Source: Glutinoglossum americanum (taxonomy: Eukaryota > Ascomycota > Geoglossomycetes > Geoglossales > Geoglossaceae). Taken from it: DNA of 64,000 bases. The position numbers and the translations under genes are program-made. The DNA lies in contig JAGHQL010000085.1 in the NCBI GenBank assembly GCA_020080175.1, positions 44,608-108,607 of the forward strand, written 5' to 3'. The notes under the pieces were generated by a model. That model made no database searches and had not been told where the DNA came from. It worked only from the letters and a program-made list of their open reading frames with translations. Below, piece after piece: positions 43,822 to 55,125 of this stretch (the first letter of the stretch is position 1; each line of letters starts with the position of its first letter).

Positions 43822-46800
43822 ATGTCGGAGCACGGCCAGACTGGAAGGCAGGCAGATGAGGAACCGATTTCCGGGCAGCCTGATTCCCCGGCGGTCTCTC
43901 CACCATCCCCTGTATCTCCTGTGTCCGACAATGAGAGCGGAGATAGCGCTGTCAATGAAGACACGGAAACAAGACCGCAAGATCGCCAAGACACCGAAAG
44001 AACGCCGCTACCTTCCAGAGACATCGGGTTGGGAAATGTTGATACGCAGCATGTCGTTGCAACGGCTGGTCCAGCCTCGAGAGATAGCAGCTCAGCCACG
44101 TCGTCAGGGATCCATGGACATGAAGCAGGCATAGAACTTCAACACCTTCCCGCATCCGATGGCGAGAACAGAAACGTTCCGCCCGAGCCGAGTCGAAGCC
44201 ATTCTCACGCTTCAACCCTTCGTCCAGAACTGGAGCCACCTCCCCAAAGCGCACCAGATACACAACGAAGACGATGGTGGACACCTCTTCCGTTTCGTCT
44301 GGTTTCGTTAATGCTGTTGCTCATCGTATCTCTCGCCGTGAATGCCGTTCTCATCTACCTACTCGTCGTATCCAAGCGACGGACCGGAATCGCACCCGTA
44401 TCGTCAATACCGAGGTTGGCTAGGCGACTAGTTCCCACAGCAAGTAAGGTCTTCCACGCTCATCCCAGTAAAGTATCGAAACGTTCACTTGCTGACTCGA
44501 GAGCTTTCAGTAATTACAATTCTTCAGTTTTGTTGGAGCCGCTTGGATTTTCGAGCCTGCCATCTGCAGCCATGGATATCGCTGCGCAACGGGCCGGCTA
44601 CGGTCACTCAAAGCCTTGACGTCGATTACATCTCTACCTTGATGCCAAAGAAGCTTTGCGTGGCGGTCAAGAACAGACACTGGATGGTGGTCTTGACAAT
44701 TGGCGGCAACCTTTTGTGGCTGCTAATGATAGTATTCTCGACTAGTCTCTTTTTAGAGAACAACGTCAACATAATAGACAGCAACGCCGAGCTTCTTGTC
44801 CTTAATCAATTCGATGGACGAGGGTTAGAAGACAGGTTCAATTTTCTCCCTCCAGCAGGAAATATCGACTTGCCGGACATTGACGTCCGGATTCTTGAAG
44901 TCCCTAGAGGATTTAACGGGGCTTCGGGTGTCGATTCGAGGGTCTTGTCTAGTGTCGTTGCATTCAACCATCCCGACTTCGAGCTCGGATATCCGCTAGG
45001 CACAACCCCGGAATATGCAACTCAGTCCTTCGCCAGTAGTGACTTAAATCTCAAAGATAGGAGTCCATCGGCTATGGTGGACGTGTTTTCCTCGGACCTG
45101 GAGTGCGAAGTAGGACGGCTGGACTCTCTCCCCGAACTCGTACCGGACTGCGGTTCATCACCCTCATCCCCCGGAAACGATGACTTGTGCAACAAAATCC
45201 CTGCATATATCTTGAATATTACCACTCCAAGTTGTCAGGTTGTCAATGCATCCATTGCACTACCGGGGCATACTACGAGAGACAAAAAGCTTGACCAGGG
45301 TTACTATGGTGGAACCCACTTTGTGGAATGCCTTGACGACTCATCGTCTTCAGAAGACCTGCAATATCGGCTTCTCGTCACTCTGGTATGGTCTTCTAGT
45401 TCCGAAAGCACTGAACCAGCTATCAAGGGAGGCACTAGGATAGGACCGCCAGCCATCTCCATGGTTCGTTCTAATCACCTGCTCTGCAAGCCAAGTTACT
45501 CCATCCATAACGCACTTGTCACGGTCCCGTCGACCATCGGCTTTGATCCGAAGACATACGTCCAAGTACAAGACATCAACGACGCCAGCAAAGGCCGTAC
45601 ACTCGACGGCCTCTCCCAGGACAATTTTACGGCTCTGTTCGGACACGCACTGCAGGATACATCATTTATAGAAAGACTTCTCCCCGCCAACAATGGCACA
45701 ATACGCGTCTCCAGTTCCCTTCGCGTACTGATGTTGCGTAATCCTGCGATCAGCATCGAAGACCTGTTCGATCAAGACGTCCTCGAAAGAGAGTTTCGGG
45801 CCACATTTCGGCAGATTGCCGCTCAGTTGGCCAAATATAATCTCTTGCGGCCCGCGAATGCCATCACCCGCGGGAGTTTGAGCCACCGCGAGGATCGAGT
45901 GGTTGTTAGCCAACTCTCCTTCGGGCTGGTACAAGGCGCCTTTGCTCTCATTTATATTTTCCTGGGAGTCTTCATGTTCAACATCTCGATCAACATCTCG
46001 AGGTGGTCGCTGCCCCGCGATCCGGATAGTATGGCTGCCACCTCTGTCCTCCTCAAGGACAGTAGGGAGTTGTTAGACAGACTCGAGCCACTAAGCCACT
46101 TGCGACGGACAGGAATTCGCAAGGAAATTTCCGACCAGATGTACCAGATCCGGGCATCTCCGGGCGCCGACGAGACAGTCTTTGCGATCGAACCTTCCGA
46201 GACCCCTCCGGGGGAGCGCAGCAAAGCATCTAGATTTAAGAAAATGATAATGACTATGACGACGATGATGGTGAAGAAGAAGAAGAAGAAGAAGGCACTA
46301 GATCAGCTAGGATGGGGGATGTATCCCATGAAGTGGTGGGGGATAGCTATTTTCATTGTTGGGCCAATCTTGTTAATAACTGGCCTCGAACTCAGCTTCC
46401 GGCTAGTCAACTCGAGGGAAGTGTTGCACTGGGAAATTCCGGGAAAGCAGGTGACCTACGTTTGGCAATATCTTCCTGCAGCAATCATGGTCATTGCTTC
46501 CCTCCTGCTGACCTCTTTTGCAATGTCAGTATTAACCACGGTGCCGTACCACGCACTTCGACAAGGACGAGCATCTGCAAAGAACAGCGTGTTGATGAAT
46601 TACGTGAGCCAGCCGGCTCCCGAGGCACTCCGGCTTGCGCTCCGTAGAAAACATTGGCCTGTCGTCTTTGCGTCGCTCACGGCAATTATTGCCTCATTTC
46701 TAGTCATCGTAGTCGGCGGATTGTTCACTGTCGAGTGGGTCTCCGTTGTCAAGCCCATAGAGTTCACGGCGAACGATACATTTTCGCCTTCATTTTTCGG

Positions 46801-48004
46801 CGAGTCTAATAATACTATTCCAGGAATCTCAGCAAGTCTCATCATCCTCAATAACGTCACCTATCCAGACAAGGTCTATGGAGACCTTGTCCTCCCGAGG
46901 TTCGCCAGGTCATCAACACCAAGCCTCAGTAAAGCTCCAGACAACCTCGCGACCTTCAACTTGAGAATTCCGGTCCTCCAGCCCCAGATCTCATGCGATA
47001 CCATACCATCCAAAGGTATCGAGGTAGAGGTTCTCCGAAATGGGAACTCCACCACATTTGGGCCCGCCATTGCTATTCCGCTCCTAAGCTGCGCTGGTCT
47101 AAGCCCCTTTGGCGATGCTGTTCCTCTAAAGACTGACTTCGACGCTGGAACTATCCCCCCAAATGGCTACTTCGGAGGTGTAAGGTTTTGGGGAGGCTGC
47201 CCCAACTTTTTTGTCGTTTTCGGCAAGGCCGGTAAGAACAGCATCGAGGACGTCAGCGCTCTTGGCTGCACCGGATGGGTCTCCGAAATCCAGGCTAGCT
47301 TCAACTTTACCTTCAATAACTTTACCTCCAACTTTACCATCTCTAAGCCGCCTGAAATACATCTGGAGACTTCACGAAACATCTCCAACGTTAGCTTAAG
47401 TATACTTCAGCCTCTCTTTGGGCCTGTAGACTTAGCGCCGAACGGTAGCACCAGTGCAGTAGGCTCATTTCTACAGGCTGCAATATACGGGGTTAATGGG
47501 GTCCGCCCGGAAGACCTGCTAGGCAGGAATGGAACCAATACTTCGCGCTTAGAGAATCGTGTAGCGGAACTCTATCGGCTCACGGCCGCCCAATACATAG
47601 ACCGGGGATGGCGGCGGGATATCAATTCAACAAGCGCAGAGGCTTCTGCGCCGGAGAACACCTTCCACGGATTTATCGAGTTTAAAGTCAGGCCGCAGCT
47701 GAAGCAAAACATGCCGGAGACGAGAATTCTGGACAGTCTTCTTGGGGCTATCTTCATCTGCGTCCTCGCCACATATATCCTGATTTGGCCTGGCCGAGCT
47801 ATCCCCGATGTCCCCAAGAACCCCCACGCCATTGCCTCGGTGGCTAGTCTCTTTGCGGGCTCAAGACTAATGAGGGATCTGCAGGGGACAGGAAGTATAG
47901 ACCCATGGGCCGGAAAGACCTTCTCGTTGGAGGAGTGGACTGAGGAGGGGGGAAGGTTGAGGTTTGGAATCGATCAGGATAATTTACCTCAGCCCTCGGC
48001 CTGA
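43822..48004 (+). CDS. Large DUF3433 membrane protein
   Basis: The first ATG is at 43822 (MSEHGQTGRQADEEP). A Ser/Pro/Asp-rich cytosolic leader is followed by the first membrane segment, LVSLMLLLIVSLAVNAVLIY. A normal intron at 44444-44510 joins PTA to IITILQFCWSRLDFRACHLQ, the DUF3433 signature region (Trp, Asp and the LQPW block), then STLMPKKLCVAVKNRHWMVV. The protein has two DUF3433-like halves, each ending in an RHW/RKHW motif followed by a membrane helix, separated by a Lys-rich low-complexity run (46238-46295). The second ectodomain carries clustered N-glycosylation sites (NFTFNNFTSNFT). The model gives 1371 aa. Function of the family is unknown; the glycosylated loops suggest a plasma-membrane or cell-wall-facing role. 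Confidence 0.85.
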
Positions 48005-49254
48005 TAGTTAGGTGGAGAGGTTCAAGTGGTACCGGGAGATGGGTCTGGTGGAAGTGGGAACTTAGGGCTCGATTCCTACCAAATTGAAGCCTGACTGATG
48101 GAACCAGGATAGCTTTTTCACTACTGAGTTTAAATCTCTGTGGGGGGGGAAGAAATCAAAAATGCGCTCTCTTGAGATGATATATATATACCCCCATTGA
48201 TTTTGCCATATTATTTCACTTCACGGTTATCGGCAATACCGAGATATGAGTCAAGAGCCCCCATCTAGCTGCGGTATGGCAAGGGGTGCTATGCGTTAAG
48301 GGAGGAGCTACAATCCTAGAGATTTCAGTTGGGTTTGAGAATAAAGTCAAATTCGTAATTTATTAATTCAAAAGCAAACTATCTACACATACAACCTTTG
48401 TATGTTAGTCAGCCTGAGAGGTACAATGGGGGAAACGAAGGATGGGGGAAGGCCACAGTGCAATGCATGCATGGTGTGGGACCGGAGGTTATGTGTTGTG
48501 GTTGGGACGCCGATCAACATCCGGTGTTAACAAATGGGCGTGGCCCAAATTGTGTGGCCCCTATTCACTGACACAGGGTCGCCGGCGGGGACTTAACACT
48601 TGGAGTATATAGGGTCCCGCGAACACCAATGTACTTAGTTTCTTCTACATACTTTACACACTCTCTCTACTCCGTACGGTAGCTAGCTAATACAATTCTT
48701 CTACACCATACGTTCAATACATGGGTACTGCTGATTTAGAAAATAACCTCATCAAAAGCAACCGCAGGAGCAGAGAGGGGTGGGAGAATGGGAATTGAAA
48801 ATCGAGAATGGGAGGTGGAAATGGGCGATGACTTTTATGTTATTTATTGCCCAGCAGGGGGGAGAGCCGACAGAGCGGCAAGCAATCGGCTGATGCGCGC
48901 TTTACAGCGTGGAGGCCGCAAGGTGACCTGCCCGGAGGGTTCTAGGGCAAGTCTTGGCGTTCGCTTCCTATGTATTCTCCTCGTAGCTAGCGAACACACA
49001 ACGGCCTACCACCCAAGCACAAACCCGGCGACATCACAACAGTTACACGATCGAGGCAACCCCCATAGGTGGGAGGCGAGTCCACTAAGATAAAATATGT
49101 ATCCCAAATCAGTTTTAGTGATTTTGTGTCTAAAAAGAGAGGGTTTGGTTGCTGTTTTTGAAGGCATTTCTATACTTATTACCAGCTCTTATTGAATCGG
49201 CTGCCCGCTTACCTAAGCTAAAAGAATAATTCATCCACTTAATTTTAGGATAAG
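48005..49254. other. Transition from genes to repeat DNA
   Basis: There is no convincing gene. A 101-codon frame at 48788-49093 has no motif. A (TA)n tract lies at 48180-48190. Confidence 0.4.
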
Positions 49255-49256
49255 TA

Positions 49257-49442
49257 CAGAGGCCCACTGCAAAAGTATTAAGAATTTCGCTTAGGCTCCA
49301 CCCTACTAAAATCCAGTTATGACTCTAGTTAAGCTTATACCTAATTAGTGCAAGATATTTTGGTGGGGTGGGATTGTGTTGGTGAGGTCGCTTAGCTGGG
49401 AGTTTAGGCGGCAATTCTTAATTCTTTTGCAGTGGGTCTCTG
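49257..49442. mobile_element. 186-bp MITE with Tc1/mariner-like ends
   Basis: The ends are inverted repeats of about 30 bases (left CAGAGGCCCACTGCAAAAGT, right the reverse complement with a few changes) and are flanked by TA on both sides (49255-49256 and 49443-49444), the target of Tc1/mariner elements. It has no coding capacity. The same terminal sequence, less AT-shifted, is seen at 60504. Confidence 0.85.
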
Positions 49443-49559
49443 TACTTCTCTTTCTATTACAGTTTTGTCTCATAATATTATTATTATTTGTTTATTAACG
49501 TCAGTTATCACCTATCTGCCAATATCACCCACTCACCACTTTTTTACAAGCCCATTATC

Positions 49560-50293
49560 TCTCTACTTTAACATGCATTTTCTCTATAACTATTCAATAC
49601 TAGAATAATCTAAAGACGCTAGAATACTTTTAGCTATCAAAGCTCTTTGATCTAATCTGAAATTAAGGGTCTACATTACTACAAAAACTTATGATATGCC
49701 TAGAACTACTCTTCACAATAGAATAGATGGTAAGATAATTAAGGTGAAAATACAACTAAAAAACTAACTTCTAAATAAATTGAAGGAGAAAATTCTTCTT
49801 GAGCATATAATTAATTTAAACAATTAAGAACCTTTTCTAAAAATTGAAGCTGTAGAGGATATGACTAATTACATTCTCGTATTATGAAAGTAATAACACA
49901 TTGGTAAGCTTTGGGCATATCACTTTATAAAGCGTAACTCAAAGCTAAAAACACATTTTTCTTACTTCTATGACTTCTAATGAGCCTTCTGCAAAGATCC
50001 TAAGCTTATTAAAAGCTGGTTCCAACAAGTAACGGATATAAAAACAAAGTTTGGGATTTAAGATTACAACATATGGAATTTTGACAAGATAGACTTTATA
50101 ATAGGGATTATATCAAGCTTTATAATAGTTACATAAATGGAGCGAAAGGGTAGACATAAGAGAGTACAACCAGGCAATAAGGAATAGGCTATAGCTATTA
50201 CTTGCGTCAATACTAAGGGTTACAACATTCCACTATTCCTCCTCATTAAAGGTATCTACTACCTTGCTAATTGATATACGGAAGGTACTTTAC
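49560..50293 (+). pseudogene. Pogo/Fot1-type transposase relic, RIP-like decay
   Basis: Reading across stops, the DDE_1 transposase order is recognisable: KIKTKFGI-like block near 50035, YNIWNFDKIDFIIGIISS (catalytic Asp in NFD) near 50065-50115, ERKGRHKRVQPGNKE near 50140, and AIAITCVNTKGYNIPLFLLI near 50190. Many TAA/TAG stops and very high AT content are what RIP would produce. It is cut at 50293 by a solo-LTR-like repeat. Confidence 0.65.
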
Positions 50294-50542
50294 TGTTACG
50301 ACTATAGCAGCCTATGTATGGCTCATGTGTGGCCTGCTATAAGTTATGGTACTAGGGCTAACCCTTAGTGTTCTGTGCAAGGCTGGCGGAGCCTCAGTAT
50401 TAAGACTATGGCTCGCTGGCACTGTGCAGCCATACAGTGTTATACCTATATATATATAACTTTCACACATCCCACACCTTTCTTCTTCCTCTAGTTTAGT
50501 ATCGTCTTAATAGAATCTATCCAATACATCTTTCAGGCCCTG
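50294..50542 (+). mobile_element. Solo LTR family D, copy 1 (truncated)
   Basis: The segment begins TGTTACGACTATAGCAG and is matched in inverted orientation at 57817-58107. The 3' end is lost where the next LTR begins at 50543. Confidence 0.6.
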
Positions 50543-51016
50543 TGTAAGAACTCTCGATGTCAAGGCAACACAAAGGTACTCCAACGTCGAGAGGTCTAGA
50601 GGGTTTGATAACAGTGTGTCGTCGCACCTCGCAGCGATGACGATGGTTGGCCGACTGGTCTACGTCTAGGTAAGGCCTAGATGTATGAGGACTAATGGAT
50701 AAACTTGATGGTCGATGGTTTAGGGCGACTTGACGTCGGCCTGGTTTAGAATATAGAGTAGATGAAATAGACTTGATTCTAATGAGTAAGAGATGTAAAA
50801 GAACTGATCGCTGACCTCCAGCAGGAGGCCAGCAAGCCGCTTATATATACAACGGGCATTCAACAATGGAACAGACGTCATAAAGTAATAAGAATGTACG
50901 CTTGCGGAATCCATATAGCCATATAGGCAAGTCACCGTTTGCATAACCTGAGCTAGTTACCCAGCCGCAGAGACCTAAATGGCCTCGCCGGGTAACCGAC
51001 TGCAGGTCATGATACA
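50543..51016 (+). mobile_element. Solo LTR family C, copy C1
   Basis: The repeat runs TGTAAGAACTCTCGATGTC...GATACA (TG...CA ends, about 474 bp). It is the least mutated of the C copies and interrupts the family D repeat. No matching flanking duplication is seen, so one side has been rearranged. Confidence 0.7.
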
Positions 51017-51362
51017 TTCTTACAGTAATGCAATATTCTAACTATTATGTATTCACTATTATATATATATATGACCTACTAGCCTTCAAGCAAGAGGCCA
51101 GTAATCAGTCTTTTATATTTCCTGCCTGCTAGAATTAAGTCTATCCTACCTGCCATATATTCTAAGTTGGACCAATATATAGTCATCCCTAAATCATTAA
51201 GTCAACTCATTAGTCCTTATATACCTAAGTTTTATCTACATATAGGCTAGGTAACTAGCTATCATTGTTACTATAAGGTATGATATCATACTATTACTAA
51301 ACCTCCTGCAAACCCTTAGTGTCAGAGTACCTTCATGTCATCATGACATCGAGAGTTCTTAT
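51017..51362 (-). mobile_element. Solo LTR family C, inverted truncated copy
   Basis: The sequence is the reverse complement of the 5' two-thirds of family C, ending CATCGAGAGTTCTTATA. It lies tail to tail with C1. A further, more decayed inverted fragment continues to about 51500. Confidence 0.6.
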
Positions 51363-52337
51363 ACTACCTTATACTTCAAACTAGGCCAATATCTAGTTAC
51401 TTTTAAACTATCAAATTATTAAATCAATCTATTAGTTTTTGTATATCTAGAGCTTACTTAGATACAAATCAATAAGCTAGTTAGTATAGTTACTTGTTAT
51501 AGGTTTACTCTATAATACTGTTGTTATTTTGTATTGATATTATTCACATATTTGCTTAGTAAGCCTACTAGCCTATCCTTTAATACTTAATATATATAAA
51601 GATCTTTTCTTACTTTACTTTGCTCCTCATACAACCTCTTGTTCTTATACTTTTAATAAACTTCTCTTCATAAGAAATTCGACTTTATTTGCCTGGATTT
51701 ATCTAGCCAAATAGGCTTACTTAATATACTTGTTCTTCTGATAGCTTAATACCTTCCCTTTATATTTTATTTGTGACATTACTACAAGGTACAATATTAT
51801 ATTGTTTGTTATTATGTATTGATATTATTTATATATTTACTTAGTAAGTTTACTAACTTACTCTTTAATATTTTATATATATAAAGATTTTTTTTCACTT
51901 TATTTCTTCTTTATATAATCTTTTGTCTTTATATACTTAATAAACTTCTTCTTACAACAATTCTAACTTTATTTACCTAATGTTATGATAGCTACTAAGT
52001 AAGAGCCTAGCTGGCTATCAAATAAGTTGAGGAGAAGAACTAGCTTTAAAGAAAGCTAGTAGAGTATAGAGGAAACTACTTTACATATAATATATTAAAG
52101 CTAATGATATATGGATAGGGACTACAAGATCCCACCAATAATGTCATGAAGAACTCTATATAAAAGTACAACTAGCAAAGGAACTGCATGAGTATTATAA
52201 GAACCTCATATGAAAGCATAGCTGATAGTAAAGAAACTACATAAGTATTATAAGAACTCCATATAGAATCATAGCCTGGAAGTACAGCTGGTACCAAAGA
52301 AACTACATATGTACATAGGTAGAGAACTATAGTTAAA

Positions 52338-52679
52338 TGTCAGGTCTTAGGAGGGTGCTGCGGGCGCTTGAGGCTCGAGGGAGTCATTTGAGAGGTTGTT
52401 CGTGAACTCGCGAATGGGTTCTCGAGCTTGAATGGACGTCACGGCTCGGCAGGAGGTCCAGCAGAATGTCAGAGGCCAATAGGCTGAGTAGGAGGATGGA
52501 TTTGAGCCACCAGGTGGCTTCTATTAGATGAACTATATACAAGAGGTATGTTGACTGATAGAGGTTGAAGGATCAACTCTGTCAGTCAAAAAAGGAACTC
52601 GAGGGCTTGGCTTAAGTACAGACCCTATGCTAATCTAAGCTTACAAGCCCTGTCTCTTGTAACCCTATGTGCTGTGACA
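52338..52679 (+). mobile_element. Solo LTR family B, copy B1, perfect 5-bp target duplication
   Basis: The 342-bp repeat has TG...CA ends (TGTCAGG...TGTGACA) and is flanked by TTAAA at 52333-52337 and 52680-52684. A second copy lies inverted at 61133-61475. It is clearly more GC-rich than its surroundings, so it looks younger or less mutated. Confidence 0.88.
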
Positions 52680-52798
52680 TTAAAGGACTTACATAAGATC
52701 AATGGATGATTTTACTATTAGCTAATTAGAGGGGAGCCAGGTAGGCTCCTATCTCTTGACCTCTCAGGACTATTAATATATATAAGAGACCAAAGAGA

Positions 52799-53291
52799 TA
52801 TCATAACCCACGATTGGTTATCCAGCGAGGCTGCTGAGCCTCTATGGCCAAGTAATTAAATCACATGACATCAACGATATCTTATTCATATGATGATATG
52901 AACTTCGAAAGCATATATTCCAAAGTCAATACTGGAGGCTTGCATTCTTATAGCAATACAATCTCCTAACCATTATGCATTTACTATCATGTATATATAT
53001 GACTTGCTAGCCTCCCACTTAGAGGTCAGCGATCAGTTTTTTACATTTCCTGCCTGCTAAAATCAAGTCTATCCCGCTTACTATACTTTCTAAGTTAGAC
53101 CAACATATAGTCATCTTCAAATCATTAAGTTAACTCCTTAGTCCTTATATACCTGAGTCTTATTTACATGTAGGCTAGGTAGCTAGCTATGATTGTCACT
53201 ACAAGGTGCTATGTCACACCATTACCAAACCTCCTAAGAACTCTTAGTATTAGAGTACCTTTGTGTCACCTTGACATCGAAAGTTCTTACA
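52799..53291 (-). mobile_element. Solo LTR family C, inverted copy, perfect 5-bp target duplication
   Basis: This 493-bp copy runs in reverse orientation and is flanked by AGAGA at 52794-52798 and 53292-53296. It sits inside family A copy A1; removing it rejoins ACCAAAGAGA to GTCTGAAAAG, which matches the other A copies. Confidence 0.88.
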
Positions 53292-53525
53292 AGAGAGTCT
53301 GAAAAGAAACTTCATTAGTTAATATTCATAACTATCTTAAATAAACTATTAAGATTAATAAGTTTACTCTCTCTATTGTACTATATGGCTGGTCTTTCTT
53401 GCTCCTTCATAATTGGCCCTCTAGGGCTAACTTAACCCTAACACCTACAGCATCTACTCTTTGTGATCCAGCTTACATAAGTAACTATCATATTTGAACT
53501 TGCTTAGTTAAATAAACTTACCTAA

Positions 53526-53999
53526 TATAAGAACTCTCAATATCAATATAACATGAAGGCATTCTAATGTCAAGCACTTTCAGAGGTTTAATAATAGTAT
53601 AACGTCATACTTTACAGTAACAATAATGGCTAGCTAACTGATCTATGTCTATATAAGGTCTAGAAGTATGAGGACTAATAGATTAACTTAGTAGTTTGAT
53701 AGTTTAAGGATGACTAAACATTAGCCTAATTTGGAATATAGAGTAGGTGAAATAGACTTGATTCTAGTAAGTAGATAATATAGAAGAATTGATTGCTAAC
53801 CTTTAATAAGAGGCCAGTGGGTCACTTATATATATAGTAAGCTTTTAACAATGAACTAGATATCATAAAACTATAAAAATAGATACTTTCAGAATCTATA
53901 TCACTATATAGACAAGTTACTGTTTGTGTAACTTAAACTAGTTACCTGACTACAGGGGCCTAAATAGCCTCAACAGGTAACTGACTGCAAGTCATAATA
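53526..53999 (+). mobile_element. Solo LTR family C, copy C2
   Basis: The 474-bp copy is strongly AT-shifted. It is flanked by CCTAA (53521-53525) and CTTAA (54000-54004); the single difference is a C-to-T change. Confidence 0.8.
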
Positions 54000-54025
54000 C
54001 TTAATATACTTATTCTTTTAATAGC

Positions 54026-54488
54026 TGTAAGAACTCTCGATACCAAGGTGACATGAAGGCACTCCGATATCGAAAAATCTAAGGAGTTCGATAACAGTAT
54101 GATGTCGCACCCTGCAGCAATAACGATGGCTGGCCGACTAGTCTGCATCTAGGTAAGGTCTAGATGTATGAGGACTAATAGATAGACTTGATGGTCGATG
54201 GTTCAGAGCGACTTGATGTCAGCCCAGTTTAGAATATAGAGTAGACTTAATTCTAGTAAGTAGGAGATGTAAAAGAACTGATCGCTGACCTCCAGCAGGA
54301 GGCCAGCGAGCTGCTTATATATATGACAGGTATTCAACAATAGATCAGACGTCATAAAGCAATAAGGATGCATGCTTGTAAAATTTATATAGCCATATAG
54401 GCGAGTCGCTGTTTGCGTAACCCGAGTTAGTTACCCGGCTGCGGAAGCCTAAATGGCCTCACCGGGTAACCAACTGTGGGTTATAACA
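54026..54488 (+). mobile_element. Solo LTR family C, copy C3
   Basis: The 463-bp copy begins TGTAAGAACTCTCGATACC and ends GGGTTATAACA. It is inserted in repeat E between ATAGC and CTTAATAC. The flanks ATAGC and ACTGC agree at only three of five positions. Confidence 0.75.
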
Positions 54489-54540
54489 ACTGCTTAATAC
54501 TTTCCCTCTATATCTTATCTATAATAACTATATAAGTAAG

Positions 54541-55125
54541 TTACTATTTATATAATCTGAGCTAGTTACTTAGTTACAGAGACCTAAATGGCTTCATTAA
54601 GTAATCAACTATGAGTTATAATAATATAATAAAACTATTTATTTTTGTTAATAAATCATCTGTAAATAATAAAAACTTAACTTTTCAAATTGATTATAAG
54701 ATCTTCTCTACAAATAAAATAACTATAAATAATATTTTTATAATAGCTGATAACTTGATCTACTAGAGTTCAACAAAATATAAATATATAATATGAAATA
54801 TATTAGTATTAAAAATTTATGCTGTAATTTATAGTATTGATATATAAATTACAATTAACACTACTATCAATATAATTACTATTAAGTTAGGAATCTTTAA
54901 GATCTTTTTGATTATATGTATAGATTCATTTTTATTCTATAAGTATCTAGTCAAGCTTGATATAATAAAAGAAAAGTATCTTATAATTAATATTATAAGC
55001 TTACAGTAATTATATAAGTACTAAGAGTTGTTTAAAATTTAGTAAATTTATAAACAAGACAATCTTGTAAATATAATGATAAAAAGTAATATAAACTATA
55101 CTTTATAGATATTTATAAACAAGAA
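54541..55125 (+). pseudogene. AT-rich relic, possibly retrotransposon polyprotein
   Basis: Reading across stops gives NKSSVNNKNLTFQ and IFIIADNLIY, which loosely resemble the protease/pre-integrase segment of copia-type polyproteins. Composition is extremely AT-rich and the match is weak. Confidence 0.25.

Larger units (their letters stand above)
51981..53492 (-). mobile_element. Solo LTR family A, copy A1, carrying two nested LTRs
   Basis: This is the reverse complement of the repeat at 60592-61555. It starts TGTTATGATAGCTAC and ends ACATAAGTAACTATCATA. Two later LTRs (52338-52679 and 52799-53291) lie inside it; without them it is about 665 bp. Confidence 0.7.
51500..54540 (+). repeat. Two direct copies of repeat E, the second split by other elements
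   Basis: A unit of about 285 bases at 51500-51783 is repeated from 51784. Shared words include GTATTGATATTATT, TACTTAATA and AACTTC. The second copy is interrupted after 51980 (by LTR A1), then after 53525 (LTR C2) and after 54025 (LTR C3), and finishes at about 54540 with CTTAATACTTTCCCTCTATA. Removing the three insertions restores the order seen in the first copy. Confidence 0.7.

Noticed and set aside
43747-44284. Three long reverse-strand frames
   Set aside because: They are shadows of the first exon of the DUF3433 gene, which has domain support.
48788-49093. A 101-codon forward frame
   Set aside because: No motif or homology signal is seen, and it lies in the transition to repeat DNA.
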